A stretch of DNA of 63,660 bases from an uncultured Clostridia bacterium (GTDB lineage Bacteria > Bacillota > Clostridia > Oscillospirales > Ruminococcaceae), in assembly GCA_946545645.1 (NCBI GenBank), contig CAMNNQ010000200.1, positions 1-63,660 on the forward strand. The letters run 5' to 3'. The notes below the pieces were generated by a model. It did no database searches. It saw nothing but the letters and a program-made list of their open reading frames with translations, and had not been told where the DNA came from. Of the stretch, positions 53,041 to 61,263 are shown in pieces; positions within the stretch are counted from its first letter, which is position 1, and each line of letters opens with the position of its first letter. The translations under genes were made by a program, and so were the position numbers.

Positions 53041-53928
53041 TCACTCCATTATTCTTTTCATAAATTGCTCTGTCATGATGCCAGATGGCCGATTGAAACG
53101 TCCCAGGTCATAGAGACAATCAGTATCGCCTTGAACAATATTATTAACCTTCTCTTCTACACCGAGAGAAGCTTTAAAGCCGCAAACCTTTACAAGTGTC
53201 TTTGCAGCTTTGCAGCTAAATCCATACGGATATGTATAAACCACAGGAGAATAACCGCAGTTATCTTTCAGCAGACGCTGGACTGCAAAAACATCGTTAA
53301 AAAAAGCACGACGGTATTCTGAAAAGCTCTCCGTGCTCATCTGAACAGAACCCTGCCTTGCCCCAAGCTCATGCATATCAAAGCTGTGATTACAGAGCTC
53401 GATCCTGCCGCTTGAAAGCAGAACAGAAAGATCATCTGTATCCAGATAGGAATAATAATCAGACGGTTGAGCCTCCTCTCCTGCAGCTTCAGTATATCTC
53501 CCGACAACAGATATCGAAGCATACATATCATATTTATTTAACAGAGGAAGCAGGTAAGTCAGATTATTCCTCATTCCGTCGTCAAATGTCAAGGCTACAA
53601 CCTTTTCACATAATTCTGCTCTGTTATCGGCAAATTTTATAAGCTCAGAAAGCTTGACAGTCTTGTATCCATTCTCTTTAAGCCAGATAAGATCCTGTTC
53701 AAGCTGTCGAGGAGAGATTATATACTCTCCCTGCTTATCCGAATCAGGCAGTATACTGTGATACATGATAATGGGAACTTTTCTTGACACCGAATTGTCC
53801 TCAGAAACACCAATTTCAGGTCTATTGCTTGCTGCTTTGCTTGACAACGTGCTGATCTGCAGAACTATACAAAAAGCAGCAACTATACCTGTAAAGATAT
53901 ATGCAATTACACGCGCTTTTGTCTTCAT
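53041..53928 (-). CDS. Polysaccharide deacetylase (NodB/CE4 family)
   Basis: A 295-residue exported or membrane-anchored deacetylase. An N-terminal hydrophobic segment (8-30) is followed by the NodB domain. The catalytic Asp and first metal ligand are in VVALTFDDG, the metal His pair in ELCNHSFDMH, and later motif YTYPYGFSCKAA. Family members remove acetyl groups from peptidoglycan, chitin or xylan. No carbohydrate-binding domain is attached, so cell-wall modification is one likely role. AAGGAGAGG precedes the ATG. It is divergent from the chemoreceptor gene. Confidence 0.88.
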   Translation of the reverse strand: MKTKARVIAYIFTGIVAAFCIVLQISTLSSKAASNRPEIGVSEDNSVSRKVPIIMYHSILPDSDKQGEYIISPRQLEQDLIWLKENGYKTVKLSELIKFADNRAELCEKVVALTFDDGMRNNLTYLLPLLNKYDMYASISVVGRYTEAAGEEAQPSDYYSYLDTDDLSVLLSSGRIELCNHSFDMHELGARQGSVQMSTESFSEYRRAFFNDVFAVQRLLKDNCGYSPVVYTYPYGFSCKAAKTLVKVCGFKASLGVEEKVNNIVQGDTDCLYDLGRFNRPSGIMTEQFMKRIME

Positions 53929-53960
53929 TTCATCCTCTCCTTATGCTGTTTATATTTTGT

Positions 53961-53996
53961 ATTATATGTCCGGAAGCACTGAATTAGGAGTCCGGA
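53961..53996 (-). promoter_or_regulatory. Possible regulated promoter with paired TCCGGA sites
   Basis: Minus strand TATAAT (53961-53966) upstream of the deacetylase gene has only a weak -35 (TCCTAA at 53984-53989). Two TCCGGA palindromes (53969-53974 and 53991-53996), about 22 bases apart centre to centre, flank it. This could be an operator for an activator. Confidence 0.4.
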
Positions 53997-54069
53997 TGTG
54001 AAATATCTGCTTGTTAAAGACAGTTCCGAAAACAAACATAAAAAAATAATAAAATAATCAGTTTCCCTC

Positions 54070-54098
54070 TTGAAAATTTTGTGCATATCTGATATAAT
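54070..54098 (+). promoter_or_regulatory. Promoter of the chemoreceptor gene
   Basis: TTGAAA (54070-54075), 17-base spacer, TATAAT (54093-54098). This is a housekeeping type, not the motility sigma-D type often seen for such genes. Confidence 0.75.
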
Positions 54099-54159
54099 AA
54101 ATATATATAGGATCATTTATGATATTTCATTCTATTTTGTAATAAACGGAGGGGTCAAA

Positions 54160-56313
54160 TTGAGTACTATTCGTTCAAAGCTGATGCTGGCTATGTTCTC
54201 GGTATCACTGCTGATAACGATACTGCTGAGTATATTCAGTGTAGTGTATATCAACAAATCGGTCAAGGACTCGCTTCACGACACTTTGAAGCCTTTGGCT
54301 GCGCAATCTGCTGCGGCTTTTGATAATGCTGTTGAAAGCTACGGGGATCGTCTGTCAGATGTTATTTGCAGCACTGCATTCAAATCTGCCGAAAACGATC
54401 AGAAAAGGATCGAAATGCTTGCCGACTCCTTCCAACCTAATGAGGGCATCTTCTCTTTTGCCATCTTTGAGATCGACGGATCTGTAAATGCTACAACCAA
54501 CGGCATCTGTGAGCAGATGGTTACACAAAAGAATATATCGAATGCACTTACACTTAATAAGATCGTTTATAATGAATTCAAAACGATAGAGAACAATATA
54601 TGCTTTTCTATCCTGAGCCCCGCAGATTGTTCCAATCAGATAAAGGTAGTCGGTATGTCTGTCAAGGCTGACAAACTCGTCGAGATGATAAAGGATATTG
54701 ATCTCGAAAAGGAAACCATCGCTTTCGTTGTGATACCGACAGGCGAGATAATCCTTCATAACGAAGTTCAGAAAGCTATCAGCCGTCTTAACCCGGTTGA
54801 ACTCGCTAAGGAAGACTCCTCTTATCAGGATCTTGCAAGCTTCATAACTAAAGCGACTTCTTCCGAATCCGGCTCTACCGACTATTCTTTTAATGACGTA
54901 GACTATATCGCAGGATATTCAGCTTGCAAAGAATTCGGCGGCGCTCTCTGTATCGCCTGCCCAGCAGAAGACTTCCTGACCGCCAGAAGTCAAGCTCTGA
55001 AAAATACCATCCTGATCGGAATAGTGCTGATGATCGTTACCGTCATCATTTCCCTCATCTTCGCTGCAAGGATGTCTAAGCCGATAGTTTCGACTACAAA
55101 CCGTATCCGCGAACTTGCTCAGGGCAACCTGACCGATAAAGTCGAGGTTTCCTATTCAAAGGATGAGATCGGTATCCTATCAGGCTCACTGGCTGATACC
55201 ATAGTCCGGTTAAGACAGTACATAACCCTTATCACCGTCGCACTGACTCAGATCTCTGAGGGCAATATGACCCACAGGGTCGAAGGGGACTTCAAGGGAG
55301 ATTTTATAAAGATCAAGTCAACATTCAACGAGATCCTTGAATCTCTCAGTGAGACCTTCGCTTCGATCAATACATCCGCTGAGCAGGTGAACTCAGGTGC
55401 TGTTCAGGTCTCGAATTCGGCACAAGCTCTCTCACAAGGCTCTACTCAGCAGGCAAGCGCCATCGAAGAGCTCTCTGCAACACTTAACGAAGTATCAACT
55501 CAGGTCAAGCAGAACTCCAAGGACGCTAAGAACGCATACAATATCGTTACCGAGAATACCAAGGCTATCTCCGCCTGCAACGAGGACATGAACAATATGC
55601 TGGAAGCTATGGAGCAGATCCATACGACCTCGGCAGAGATCTCGAATATCATCAAAGTAATTGACGAGATCTCCTTCCAGACTAACATCCTTGCACTTAA
55701 CGCCGCAGTTGAAGCTGCTCGTGAAGGATCCAAGGGCTTCGGTGTCGTAGCAGACGAAGTCAGACGGCTTGCTTCCCGCTCCGCAGAAGCTGCCAAGCAG
55801 ACGGCCGCACTTATCGAAAATTCTACTAAGGCTGTTAATAAGGGCTCCGAGCTCGCTACTCAGACAGCACAGTCCCTTGGCGACATAGTTAACGATTCCA
55901 TCACGATCCAAGGCCTTGTCAAGAACATCACAGACGCTTCCGCTCAGCAGGCTGAGGCTATCGTTCAGATCAATACAGGCGTTGACCAGATCTCGGCAGT
56001 CGTTGCGACCAATACAAGAACAGCTATCGGCGCTGCTTCTGCAAGCGAAGAGCTCTCGCAACAATCGCTCATTCTCAAGAACATGATCGCTAAATTCAGG
56101 CTTTCGGAAAATGATGAGTCCGAAGCATCCCGCTCGGATGATTATGATGAATTTGACGGATACGATGATGATACTTCCGACAGCCCGGCGTACAATTCAA
56201 AAGCCGGCCAGCTTTCATCCGATCTCGATGACGACGATGATGAAGAGCTCGCAAACCATATCGGAGAAAAAGATCTGAAGATCATGCTTGACGACGAAGA
56301 CAACAAATACTGA
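54160..56313 (+). CDS. Methyl-accepting chemotaxis protein
   Basis: Transmembrane chemoreceptor of about 717 residues. First membrane helix near 11-30, an extracellular Cache-type sensor domain (about 35-270), second helix ([21 protein letters not shown]), HAMP region with a second HAMP-like stretch ([18 protein letters not shown]), then the signalling hairpin with tip [32 protein letters not shown]. The last 60 residues are very rich in Asp, with no CheR-binding pentapeptide. I chose the TTG start: GGAGGGG lies 5 bases upstream, whereas the first ATG (54070) overlaps the promoter. No che or flagellar gene is nearby. Confidence 0.92.
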   Translation: MSTIRSKLMLAMFSVSLLITILLSIFSVVYINKSVKDSLHDTLKPLAAQSAAAFDNAVESYGDRLSDVICSTAFKSAENDQKRIEMLADSFQPNEGIFSFAIFEIDGSVNATTNGICEQMVTQKNISNALTLNKIVYNEFKTIENNICFSILSPADCSNQIKVVGMSVKADKLVEMIKDIDLEKETIAFVVIPTGEIILHNEVQKAISRLNPVELAKEDSSYQDLASFITKATSSESGSTDYSFNDVDYIAGYSACKEFGGALCIACPAEDFLTARSQALKNTILIGIVLMIVTVIISLIFAARMSKPIVSTTNRIRELAQGNLTDKVEVSYSKDEIGILSGSLADTIVRLRQYITLITVALTQISEGNMTHRVEGDFKGDFIKIKSTFNEILESLSETFASINTSAEQVNSGAVQVSNSAQALSQGSTQQASAIEELSATLNEVSTQVKQNSKDAKNAYNIVTENTKAISACNEDMNNMLEAMEQIHTTSAEISNIIKVIDEISFQTNILALNAAVEAAREGSKGFGVVADEVRRLASRSAEAAKQTAALIENSTKAVNKGSELATQTAQSLGDIVNDSITIQGLVKNITDASAQQAEAIVQINTGVDQISAVVATNTRTAIGAASASEELSQQSLILKNMIAKFRLSENDESEASRSDDYDEFDGYDDDTSDSPAYNSKAGQLSSDLDDDDDEELANHIGEKDLKIMLDDEDNKY

Positions 56314-56366
56314 TCTACCGGCGCTCTGCGCCCTGATAAGTAAGATAACTGAAAGGACTTGATAGT

Positions 56367-57446
56367 ATGAAAAGACGTATTGGGATCCTTACGAGCGGCG
56401 GCGATTGCCCCGGACTCAATGCTACCATCAGAGGAGTAGCAAAAGCTTGTTACGAAAGATTCGGTGACGATGTTGAGATCGTCGGGATCCAGAACGGCTA
56501 CTACGGGCTTATGAACAATATGTGCAAAGAGATGCAGCAGTCTGATTTCTCCGGTATACTTACCAGAGGAGGAACTATCTTCGGTACAAAACGCACTCCG
56601 TTCAAGATGATGAAGGTCGTTGAAGAAGACAATCTTGATAAGGTCAAAGCGATGAAACAGACCTACAAGAAACAGAAGCTCGACTGCCTGCTGACCCTTG
56701 GAGGCAACGGTACCCACAAGACTGCCAATCTTCTCTCGGAGGAAGGACTGAATGTCATCGGGCTTCCCAAGACCATAGACAACGATATCTGGGGCACATC
56801 CGTTACCTTTGGTTTCCATACTGCTGTCGATATAGCGACCGATGTCATCGACCGTCTCCATACAACTGCTACTTCTCATAACCGTATACTTGTAGTCGAG
56901 ATCATGGGCAATAAAGCAGGATGGCTGACTCTGTATTCCGGAATCGCCGGAGGTGCTGATATAATCGTTATCCCTGAGATCCCGTATGATATCGACAAAC
57001 TGGCGCAGGCCTGCACAAAACGTGCGGAGAATGGCAAGGGATTCTCAATACTTGCCGTCGCAGAGGGTGCATTCGATGTCAATGAAGCTAAGATGAAAAA
57101 GAAAGAACGAGCCAAAAGCCGTGCCGATGCCGGGATAACTACTGCATCGACCCGTATTGCCAAGCAGATAGAGGCTGCGACCGGCTGCGAGACAAGAGTC
57201 TGTGTTCCCGGCCATATGCTCAGAGGCGGCAGCCCTTCCGCTTACGACAGAGTTCTTGCAACTAAATTCGGAGTCCGCGCTGCCCAGCTTATTGCTGAAG
57301 ATAAATACGGCTTTGCTGTAGCAATGATAAATGAAACAGTGTCCGAAAACAAGCTCATAGACGTTGCAGGCAAGACAAAATTCGTTCCCGCAGACGATCA
57401 GATGGTACAGACAGCCAGAGATATCGGCATATCATTTGGCGACTAA
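56367..57446 (+). CDS. pfkA: 6-phosphofructokinase
   Basis: Phosphorylates fructose 6-phosphate in glycolysis. Length 359. Signatures: ILTSGGDCPGLNATIRG, GGNGTHKTA, PKTIDNDIWGT, EIMGNKAGWL and PGHMLRGGSPSAYDR. Compared with E. coli PfkA, the residue equivalent to Asp103 is Asn114 and that equivalent to Gly124 is Lys135. Gly at 104 with Lys at 124 marks the mixed group where the phosphate donor (ATP or pyrophosphate) cannot be read from sequence alone. It lies 53 bases after the chemoreceptor gene and ends at a strong terminator. Confidence 0.92.
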   Translation: MKRRIGILTSGGDCPGLNATIRGVAKACYERFGDDVEIVGIQNGYYGLMNNMCKEMQQSDFSGILTRGGTIFGTKRTPFKMMKVVEEDNLDKVKAMKQTYKKQKLDCLLTLGGNGTHKTANLLSEEGLNVIGLPKTIDNDIWGTSVTFGFHTAVDIATDVIDRLHTTATSHNRILVVEIMGNKAGWLTLYSGIAGGADIIVIPEIPYDIDKLAQACTKRAENGKGFSILAVAEGAFDVNEAKMKKKERAKSRADAGITTASTRIAKQIEAATGCETRVCVPGHMLRGGSPSAYDRVLATKFGVRAAQLIAEDKYGFAVAMINETVSENKLIDVAGKTKFVPADDQMVQTARDIGISFGD

Positions 57447-57464
57447 ACTATGTAGGAAAAATAC

Positions 57465-57506
57465 ATCCCCCGGAAAAGCTAAATGCTGCTCTCCGGGGGA
57501 TTTTTT
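57465..57506 (+). terminator. Intrinsic terminator after pfkA
   Basis: ATCCCCCGGA and TCCGGGGGAT enclose a 17-base loop and are followed by six U. Strong GC-rich stem. Confidence 0.92.
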
Positions 57507-57509
57507 CTT

Positions 57510-57543
57510 AAAAAGCTCTCCCTTTCCGCGAAAGAGAGAGCTT
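57510..57543 (-). terminator. Intrinsic terminator after the OadA-like gene
   Basis: On the minus strand AAGCTCTC-T-CTTTC and GAAAG-G-GAGAGCTT form a 13-14 position stem with a 3-base loop, followed by a U run. It lies next to the pfkA terminator between convergent genes. Confidence 0.88.
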
Positions 57544-57551
57544 AAAGATCA

Positions 57552-58946
57552 TCAGATAGTGTGTACTTTATTGGCAGCATCAGAATGCTGATCAATACCG
57601 AACTTAACATTTCTTCTGTGCTCAAAGAACTTGGGAGCCACCTTCGGGAACATAGCATAAGTGAGCACATCTTCCTCCTGCTCTGTCCATTCAGCACATT
57701 CCTTGCGCATATCATCCAGCTCAGGCTTCAGAAGATCGGCAGGGCGGCAGGTTATTGGCTCCTCGCTGCCAAGGATCTGCTTCTGGAAAGCAGGATCAAT
57801 CTCAACAGGAGTCTTGCCGTATTCACCCTTTACGAGGCCCTTGAATTCCTTTGTAACAGTCTTATAGCGCTCGCCCATAATAACATTGAACACAGCCTGT
57901 GTCCCGACGATCTGTGAAGTCGGTGTAACAAGCGGAGGATAACCCGAATCCTTGCGGACTCTCGGCACCTCACGGAGAACATCCTCAAGCTGATCTGCTT
58001 TTCCGGCCTGTTTGAGCTGCGAGAGAAGGTTCGAGAGCATTCCGCCCGGGACCTGATAAAGCAGCGCATTTGTGTTGGTCGCAAGCATCGAAGGATCCAG
58101 CAGCCCGGAATCAATGTATTTCTTTCTGAGTGTCATAAAATAATCTCTCAAAGCATTGAGCTTGACAAGATCGATGCCGGTATCATACTCAGTGTCACGG
58201 AATGTAGCAACGATCGACTCAGTAGGAGCGTGAGAGGTTCCCAGAGCCAGAGGCGAGATCGCAGTATCGACAGAATCAACACCCGCCTCGACAGCCTTGA
58301 TGATACACATTGAAGCCAGACCAGAGGTATAATGAGTATGCAGGGCAACAGGGATCTTTACCACAGACTTGATATCTCTTACCAGGCTTTCAGCCTCATA
58401 AGGAGTAAGAAGCGCAGCCATATCCTTGATACAGATCGAATCAGCTCCGGCCGACTCGATACGCTTGGCATAATCCATATAGTATTCGTGAGTGAAGACC
58501 TCTCCGAGAGTATACGAGATAGCAACCTGAGCATGGCCCTTTTCCTTATTTGCTGCCTTGATAGCTGTCTGGAGATTTCTGATATCGTTCAGAGCATCAA
58601 AGATCCTGATAATATCAATACCGTTGGCGATAGACTTCTGAACGAAATACTCTACAAGGTCATCTGCATAGTGGCGATAGCCCAGCATATTCTGGCCTCT
58701 GAAAAGCATCTGGAGCTTGGTGTTAGGCATCTCGCGGCGGATAGTACGGAGCCTTTCCCAAGGATCTTCGTTAAGGAAGCGGATGCAGGCGTCAAATGTT
58801 GCACCGCCCCAGACTTCTGCAGAATAGAAACCGATCTGATCCATCTGCGAAAGAATAGGCTTCATATCGTCGATGGACATTCTTGTTGCGATAAGAGACT
58901 GATGCGCATCACGCAGCGCTGTCTCAGTGATCTTCAGCTTTCCCAT
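57552..58946 (-). CDS. Oxaloacetate decarboxylase alpha / transcarboxylase 5S-like carboxyltransferase
   Basis: A 464-residue TIM-barrel carboxyltransferase that moves carboxyl between biotin and pyruvate/oxaloacetate. Landmarks: TALRDAHQSLIATRM, EVWGGATFDACIRFL, the carboxylated Lys in SICIKDMAALL, and the zinc pair in ALHTHYTSG. The C-terminal biotin domain of fused OadA is absent; a separate biotin carrier is encoded 18 bases upstream. Oxaloacetate decarboxylase alpha, pyruvate carboxylase subunit B and transcarboxylase 5S share this fold and cannot be separated here. It is the last gene of the three-gene set. Confidence 0.88.
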   Translation of the reverse strand: MGKLKITETALRDAHQSLIATRMSIDDMKPILSQMDQIGFYSAEVWGGATFDACIRFLNEDPWERLRTIRREMPNTKLQMLFRGQNMLGYRHYADDLVEYFVQKSIANGIDIIRIFDALNDIRNLQTAIKAANKEKGHAQVAISYTLGEVFTHEYYMDYAKRIESAGADSICIKDMAALLTPYEAESLVRDIKSVVKIPVALHTHYTSGLASMCIIKAVEAGVDSVDTAISPLALGTSHAPTESIVATFRDTEYDTGIDLVKLNALRDYFMTLRKKYIDSGLLDPSMLATNTNALLYQVPGGMLSNLLSQLKQAGKADQLEDVLREVPRVRKDSGYPPLVTPTSQIVGTQAVFNVIMGERYKTVTKEFKGLVKGEYGKTPVEIDPAFQKQILGSEEPITCRPADLLKPELDDMRKECAEWTEQEEDVLTYAMFPKVAPKFFEHRRNVKFGIDQHSDAANKVHTI

Positions 58947-58964
58947 GATCTACCGTCCTTTCCC

Positions 58965-59333
58965 TCAGCCGATAACGGCGAGGACGGTGCCTGTCTCAAC
59001 AGCAGTACCCTTAGTCGTATTTACGCTGAGCACCTTACCTGCAACGGGCGAGTTGACATCGTTTTCCATCTTCATAGCCTCAAGAACGAACAGCGCCTGT
59101 CCGGCAGTTACAGAATCTCCAACAGAGACCTTTACGTCAAGGATAGTTCCGGGCATAGGAGCAGAGACCTTTGTGCCGTCAGCAACGGGAGCTGCTGCGG
59201 GTGCAGGTGCAGCAGCTTTGGGAGCTGCAGCAGGAGCAGGAGCTGCAGCAACGGGAGCTGCGGCATCGGCAGAAAGCTCCTCAACAGCTACATCATAAGC
59301 TTTTCCATTCACAGTAATGCTGTATCTTTTCAT
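58965..59333 (-). CDS. Biotin carboxyl carrier protein
   Basis: A 122-residue carrier. A short N-terminal beta part (MKRYSITVNGKAYDVAVEE) is followed by an Ala/Pro-rich flexible linker (about 25-55) and a biotinyl domain with biotin Lys in VLEAMKMEND. The domain ends at GTVLAVIG. Start is ATG 59333, since GGTGG lies about 10 bases upstream; the longer frame lacks a site. The layout resembles MmdC or the transcarboxylase 1.3S subunit. It sits between the two carboxyltransferase genes. Confidence 0.9.
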   Translation of the reverse strand: MKRYSITVNGKAYDVAVEELSADAAAPVAAAPAPAAAPKAAAPAPAAAPVADGTKVSAPMPGTILDVKVSVGDSVTAGQALFVLEAMKMENDVNSPVAGKVLSVNTTKGTAVETGTVLAVIG

Positions 59334-59367
59334 TTTTATATACCACCATTCTTTAAGTATAGTATTA

Positions 59368-60750
59368 TCAAAGCTGGATATTGGAGTGCTTCTTAGGAAG
59401 CCTGGAGATACGCTTTCCTGCAAGGATATCAAGAGCACCGATAAGTGCATCTCTGACTCCTTCCGGAGATACCAGCATATCTACACAGCCCTTCTGAGCA
59501 GCAGCAACTGCGGAAGCCTCTCCGCTCTCATACTCAGAAACGAGCTTAGCTCTCTCGGCGCCGAGGTCATCAGCACCCTGGAGTTTATCATGATAGAGGA
59601 ACTCAACAGCAGCAGCAGGAGCCATCGGAGCAATTACAGAGTCAGCCAGCGCAAATGTCATATCGGCATTAGCACCCTTACCTGCAAGTGCGATATACGC
59701 AGAGCCATAAGCCTTACCGGTAACAACAGCGAGCTTGATGCAGGTCGCCTCAGCATAAGCATGAGCGAGCTTAGACATACTCTTTACTGCACCGGCTGCC
59801 TCGGTATCATCGTTGGCAGCAAAGCCTTCGGTATCGACAAATGTGATGACCGGAAGTGCAAATGCGTCACAAGTACGGACAAATCTTGCGATCTTGGAGC
59901 AATCATCAGCGGTGAGCTTGTCTGCTGTTTTGTTTGTAGCAACAACGCCGACAGGAGAACCTCCGACAGAAGCAATCGAAGTATAGGAAGCACATCCGCA
60001 CTCTGCATAAAGCTCAGTAATGCTCCCGTCATCAAATACTGCAGCGACCTGAGAAGCTGCATCCTTGCCGAAGCTATCAGCAGGAAGCTCAAATTCATAA
60101 ACAGGAACAGGCGAGAGATTGTTCTGCGGCAGTTTCATAAGAAGAGCTGCGGCAGCTTCAACAGCAGATTTATCATCCTCGCAAACCAAAGCGGCAGTAC
60201 CGTTCTTTGCTGCATTGGCAGCCGGATCCTTTATCCCGCTGTTAGGAGCTACATAAAGCTCACTGTCTTTGGTGATAACTGTAAAGTCGGCACTCTCAGC
60301 CAACATTGCAGCCGCACCGGAGCAAACTCCGGCAACAACAGCGATCATCGGAACAACACCCGAAAGATTGGAACTCCACATAAGCAGCTCGCCATAAGCT
60401 GTCATAGCGCCGAAGCTGTCCTCAAGATCGGCACCGAAGCTGTCAAAGATACCGACAACAGGAGTTCCGGTCTTTGCTGCAAGATCAAAGATCTTTGCGA
60501 TCTTATCTGCTGCCAGCTTTGTCATAGCGCCGCCTTTTACAGACGAATCCTGCGAAAAGGCATAGACAGGCTCGCCATTCACATAGCCGTAGCAGGTAAC
60601 AACACCGCTGAGGCTGGTACCGCTGACAGCGAAAGGATCAAGCTCAGTAAAGCTGCCCTCATCAAACAGATATGTCAGACGCTTTCTCGCAGCCGACTCC
60701 GAACCGGCAAGATCAGAGAGCTCAGCGAGACCAAGATATTTCTGAGACAT
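59368..60750 (-). CDS. Divergent acyl-CoA carboxyltransferase-fold protein (MmdA-like)
   Basis: About 460 residues of the two-domain crotonase-like carboxyltransferase fold found in methylmalonyl-CoA decarboxylase alpha, glutaconyl-CoA decarboxylase alpha and transcarboxylase 12S. Family landmarks are present (LFDEGSFTELDPF, VYAFSQDSSVKGGAM) but the acyl-CoA site is altered. The usual DSGGARIQEG reads DSFGADLEDS and GPCAGGAVY reads AGVCSGAAAM. It is also 40-60 residues shorter than typical MmdA. I chose ATG 60750 (MSQKYLG), 9 bases from GGGGGA. Either the acyl substrate is unusual or the site is impaired. Confidence 0.8.
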   Translation of the reverse strand: MSQKYLGLAELSDLAGSESAARKRLTYLFDEGSFTELDPFAVSGTSLSGVVTCYGYVNGEPVYAFSQDSSVKGGAMTKLAADKIAKIFDLAAKTGTPVVGIFDSFGADLEDSFGAMTAYGELLMWSSNLSGVVPMIAVVAGVCSGAAAMLAESADFTVITKDSELYVAPNSGIKDPAANAAKNGTAALVCEDDKSAVEAAAALLMKLPQNNLSPVPVYEFELPADSFGKDAASQVAAVFDDGSITELYAECGCASYTSIASVGGSPVGVVATNKTADKLTADDCSKIARFVRTCDAFALPVITFVDTEGFAANDDTEAAGAVKSMSKLAHAYAEATCIKLAVVTGKAYGSAYIALAGKGANADMTFALADSVIAPMAPAAAVEFLYHDKLQGADDLGAERAKLVSEYESGEASAVAAAQKGCVDMLVSPEGVRDALIGALDILAGKRISRLPKKHSNIQL

Positions 60751-60815
60751 TCGGTTATATCCCCCATTCAATTATTCTCATCGGCAGATCTATGCCGACA
60801 CACTCATACATATCT

Positions 60816-60844
60816 ATTATACTATTTTCCTCTTGTCAATACAA
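60816..60844 (-). promoter_or_regulatory. Promoter of the carboxyltransferase set
   Basis: Minus strand TTGTAT (60839-60844), 17-base spacer, TATAAT (60816-60821). A better TTGACA lies only 12 bases from the -10 and is probably not used. A small hairpin, TCGGCA-GATCTA-TGCCGA (60781-60798), lies in the leader. Confidence 0.6.
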
Positions 60845-60926
60845 GAGCAATATCCGCACAAATTCATTTTTTACAATTTTGTAACATTTCGGCATTCTAA
60901 TATTTGTAAAATAACTGTGAACGCCC

Positions 60927-60955
60927 TTGACACTCCAGTACAACTAAGATATAAT
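60927..60955 (+). promoter_or_regulatory. Consensus promoter of leuA
   Basis: TTGACA (60927-60932), 17-base spacer, TATAAT (60950-60955). It is followed by a T-box leader of about 290 bases. Confidence 0.85.
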
Positions 60956-60969
60956 AAAGACAATATATA

Positions 60970-61220
60970 AAAGCGATGAAGGGAACAAAGGTCTTCCGCC
61001 TCTGTTACAGAGAGCCGCCGTTTGGTGAAAGGCGGTAAGGGCTGTCGGCTATAACTCCTCCCCGAGCAGGCAGGGCGAAACAAGTAGTCTTGCACGGGCG
61101 CTCCCGTTATAGAGCAGCGCATTGTTCGATGTGCATGAGGCATAAACGGTGACGTTTATGTGAATGAGAGTGGTAACACGGGTCTTGCTCGTCTCTTGTG
61201 GGAGACGGGTGTTTTTATTT
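60970..61220 (+). promoter_or_regulatory. T-box riboswitch for leuA
   Basis: tRNA-sensing leader. Visible parts: a long stem I with CAGAGAGCCGCCG...GGCGG at its top (about 61008-61035), a probable specifier loop with AACTCC at 61053-61058, the T-box sequence GAGAGTGGTAACACGGG (61166-61182), and a terminator with CGTCTC / GAGACG followed by a U run (61191-61220). The specifier most likely reads CTC (Leu, 61055-61057), consistent with leuA; exact alignment is tentative. Uncharged tRNA-Leu would allow read-through. Confidence 0.85.
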
Positions 61221-61263
61221 TTGGCCCAAGCTCCCGAAAAATCTTTTTTTGGAGGTATACAAT

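Noticed and set aside
58965-59450. Longer N-terminus of the biotin carrier (39 extra residues)
   Set aside because: It would overlap the upstream carboxyltransferase end, lacks a good ribosome site, and does not resemble the family; MKRYSITV is the expected start.
58332-60900. Long plus-strand frames opposite the carboxyltransferase genes
   Set aside because: They are antisense shadows of well-recognised genes and show no protein family signal.
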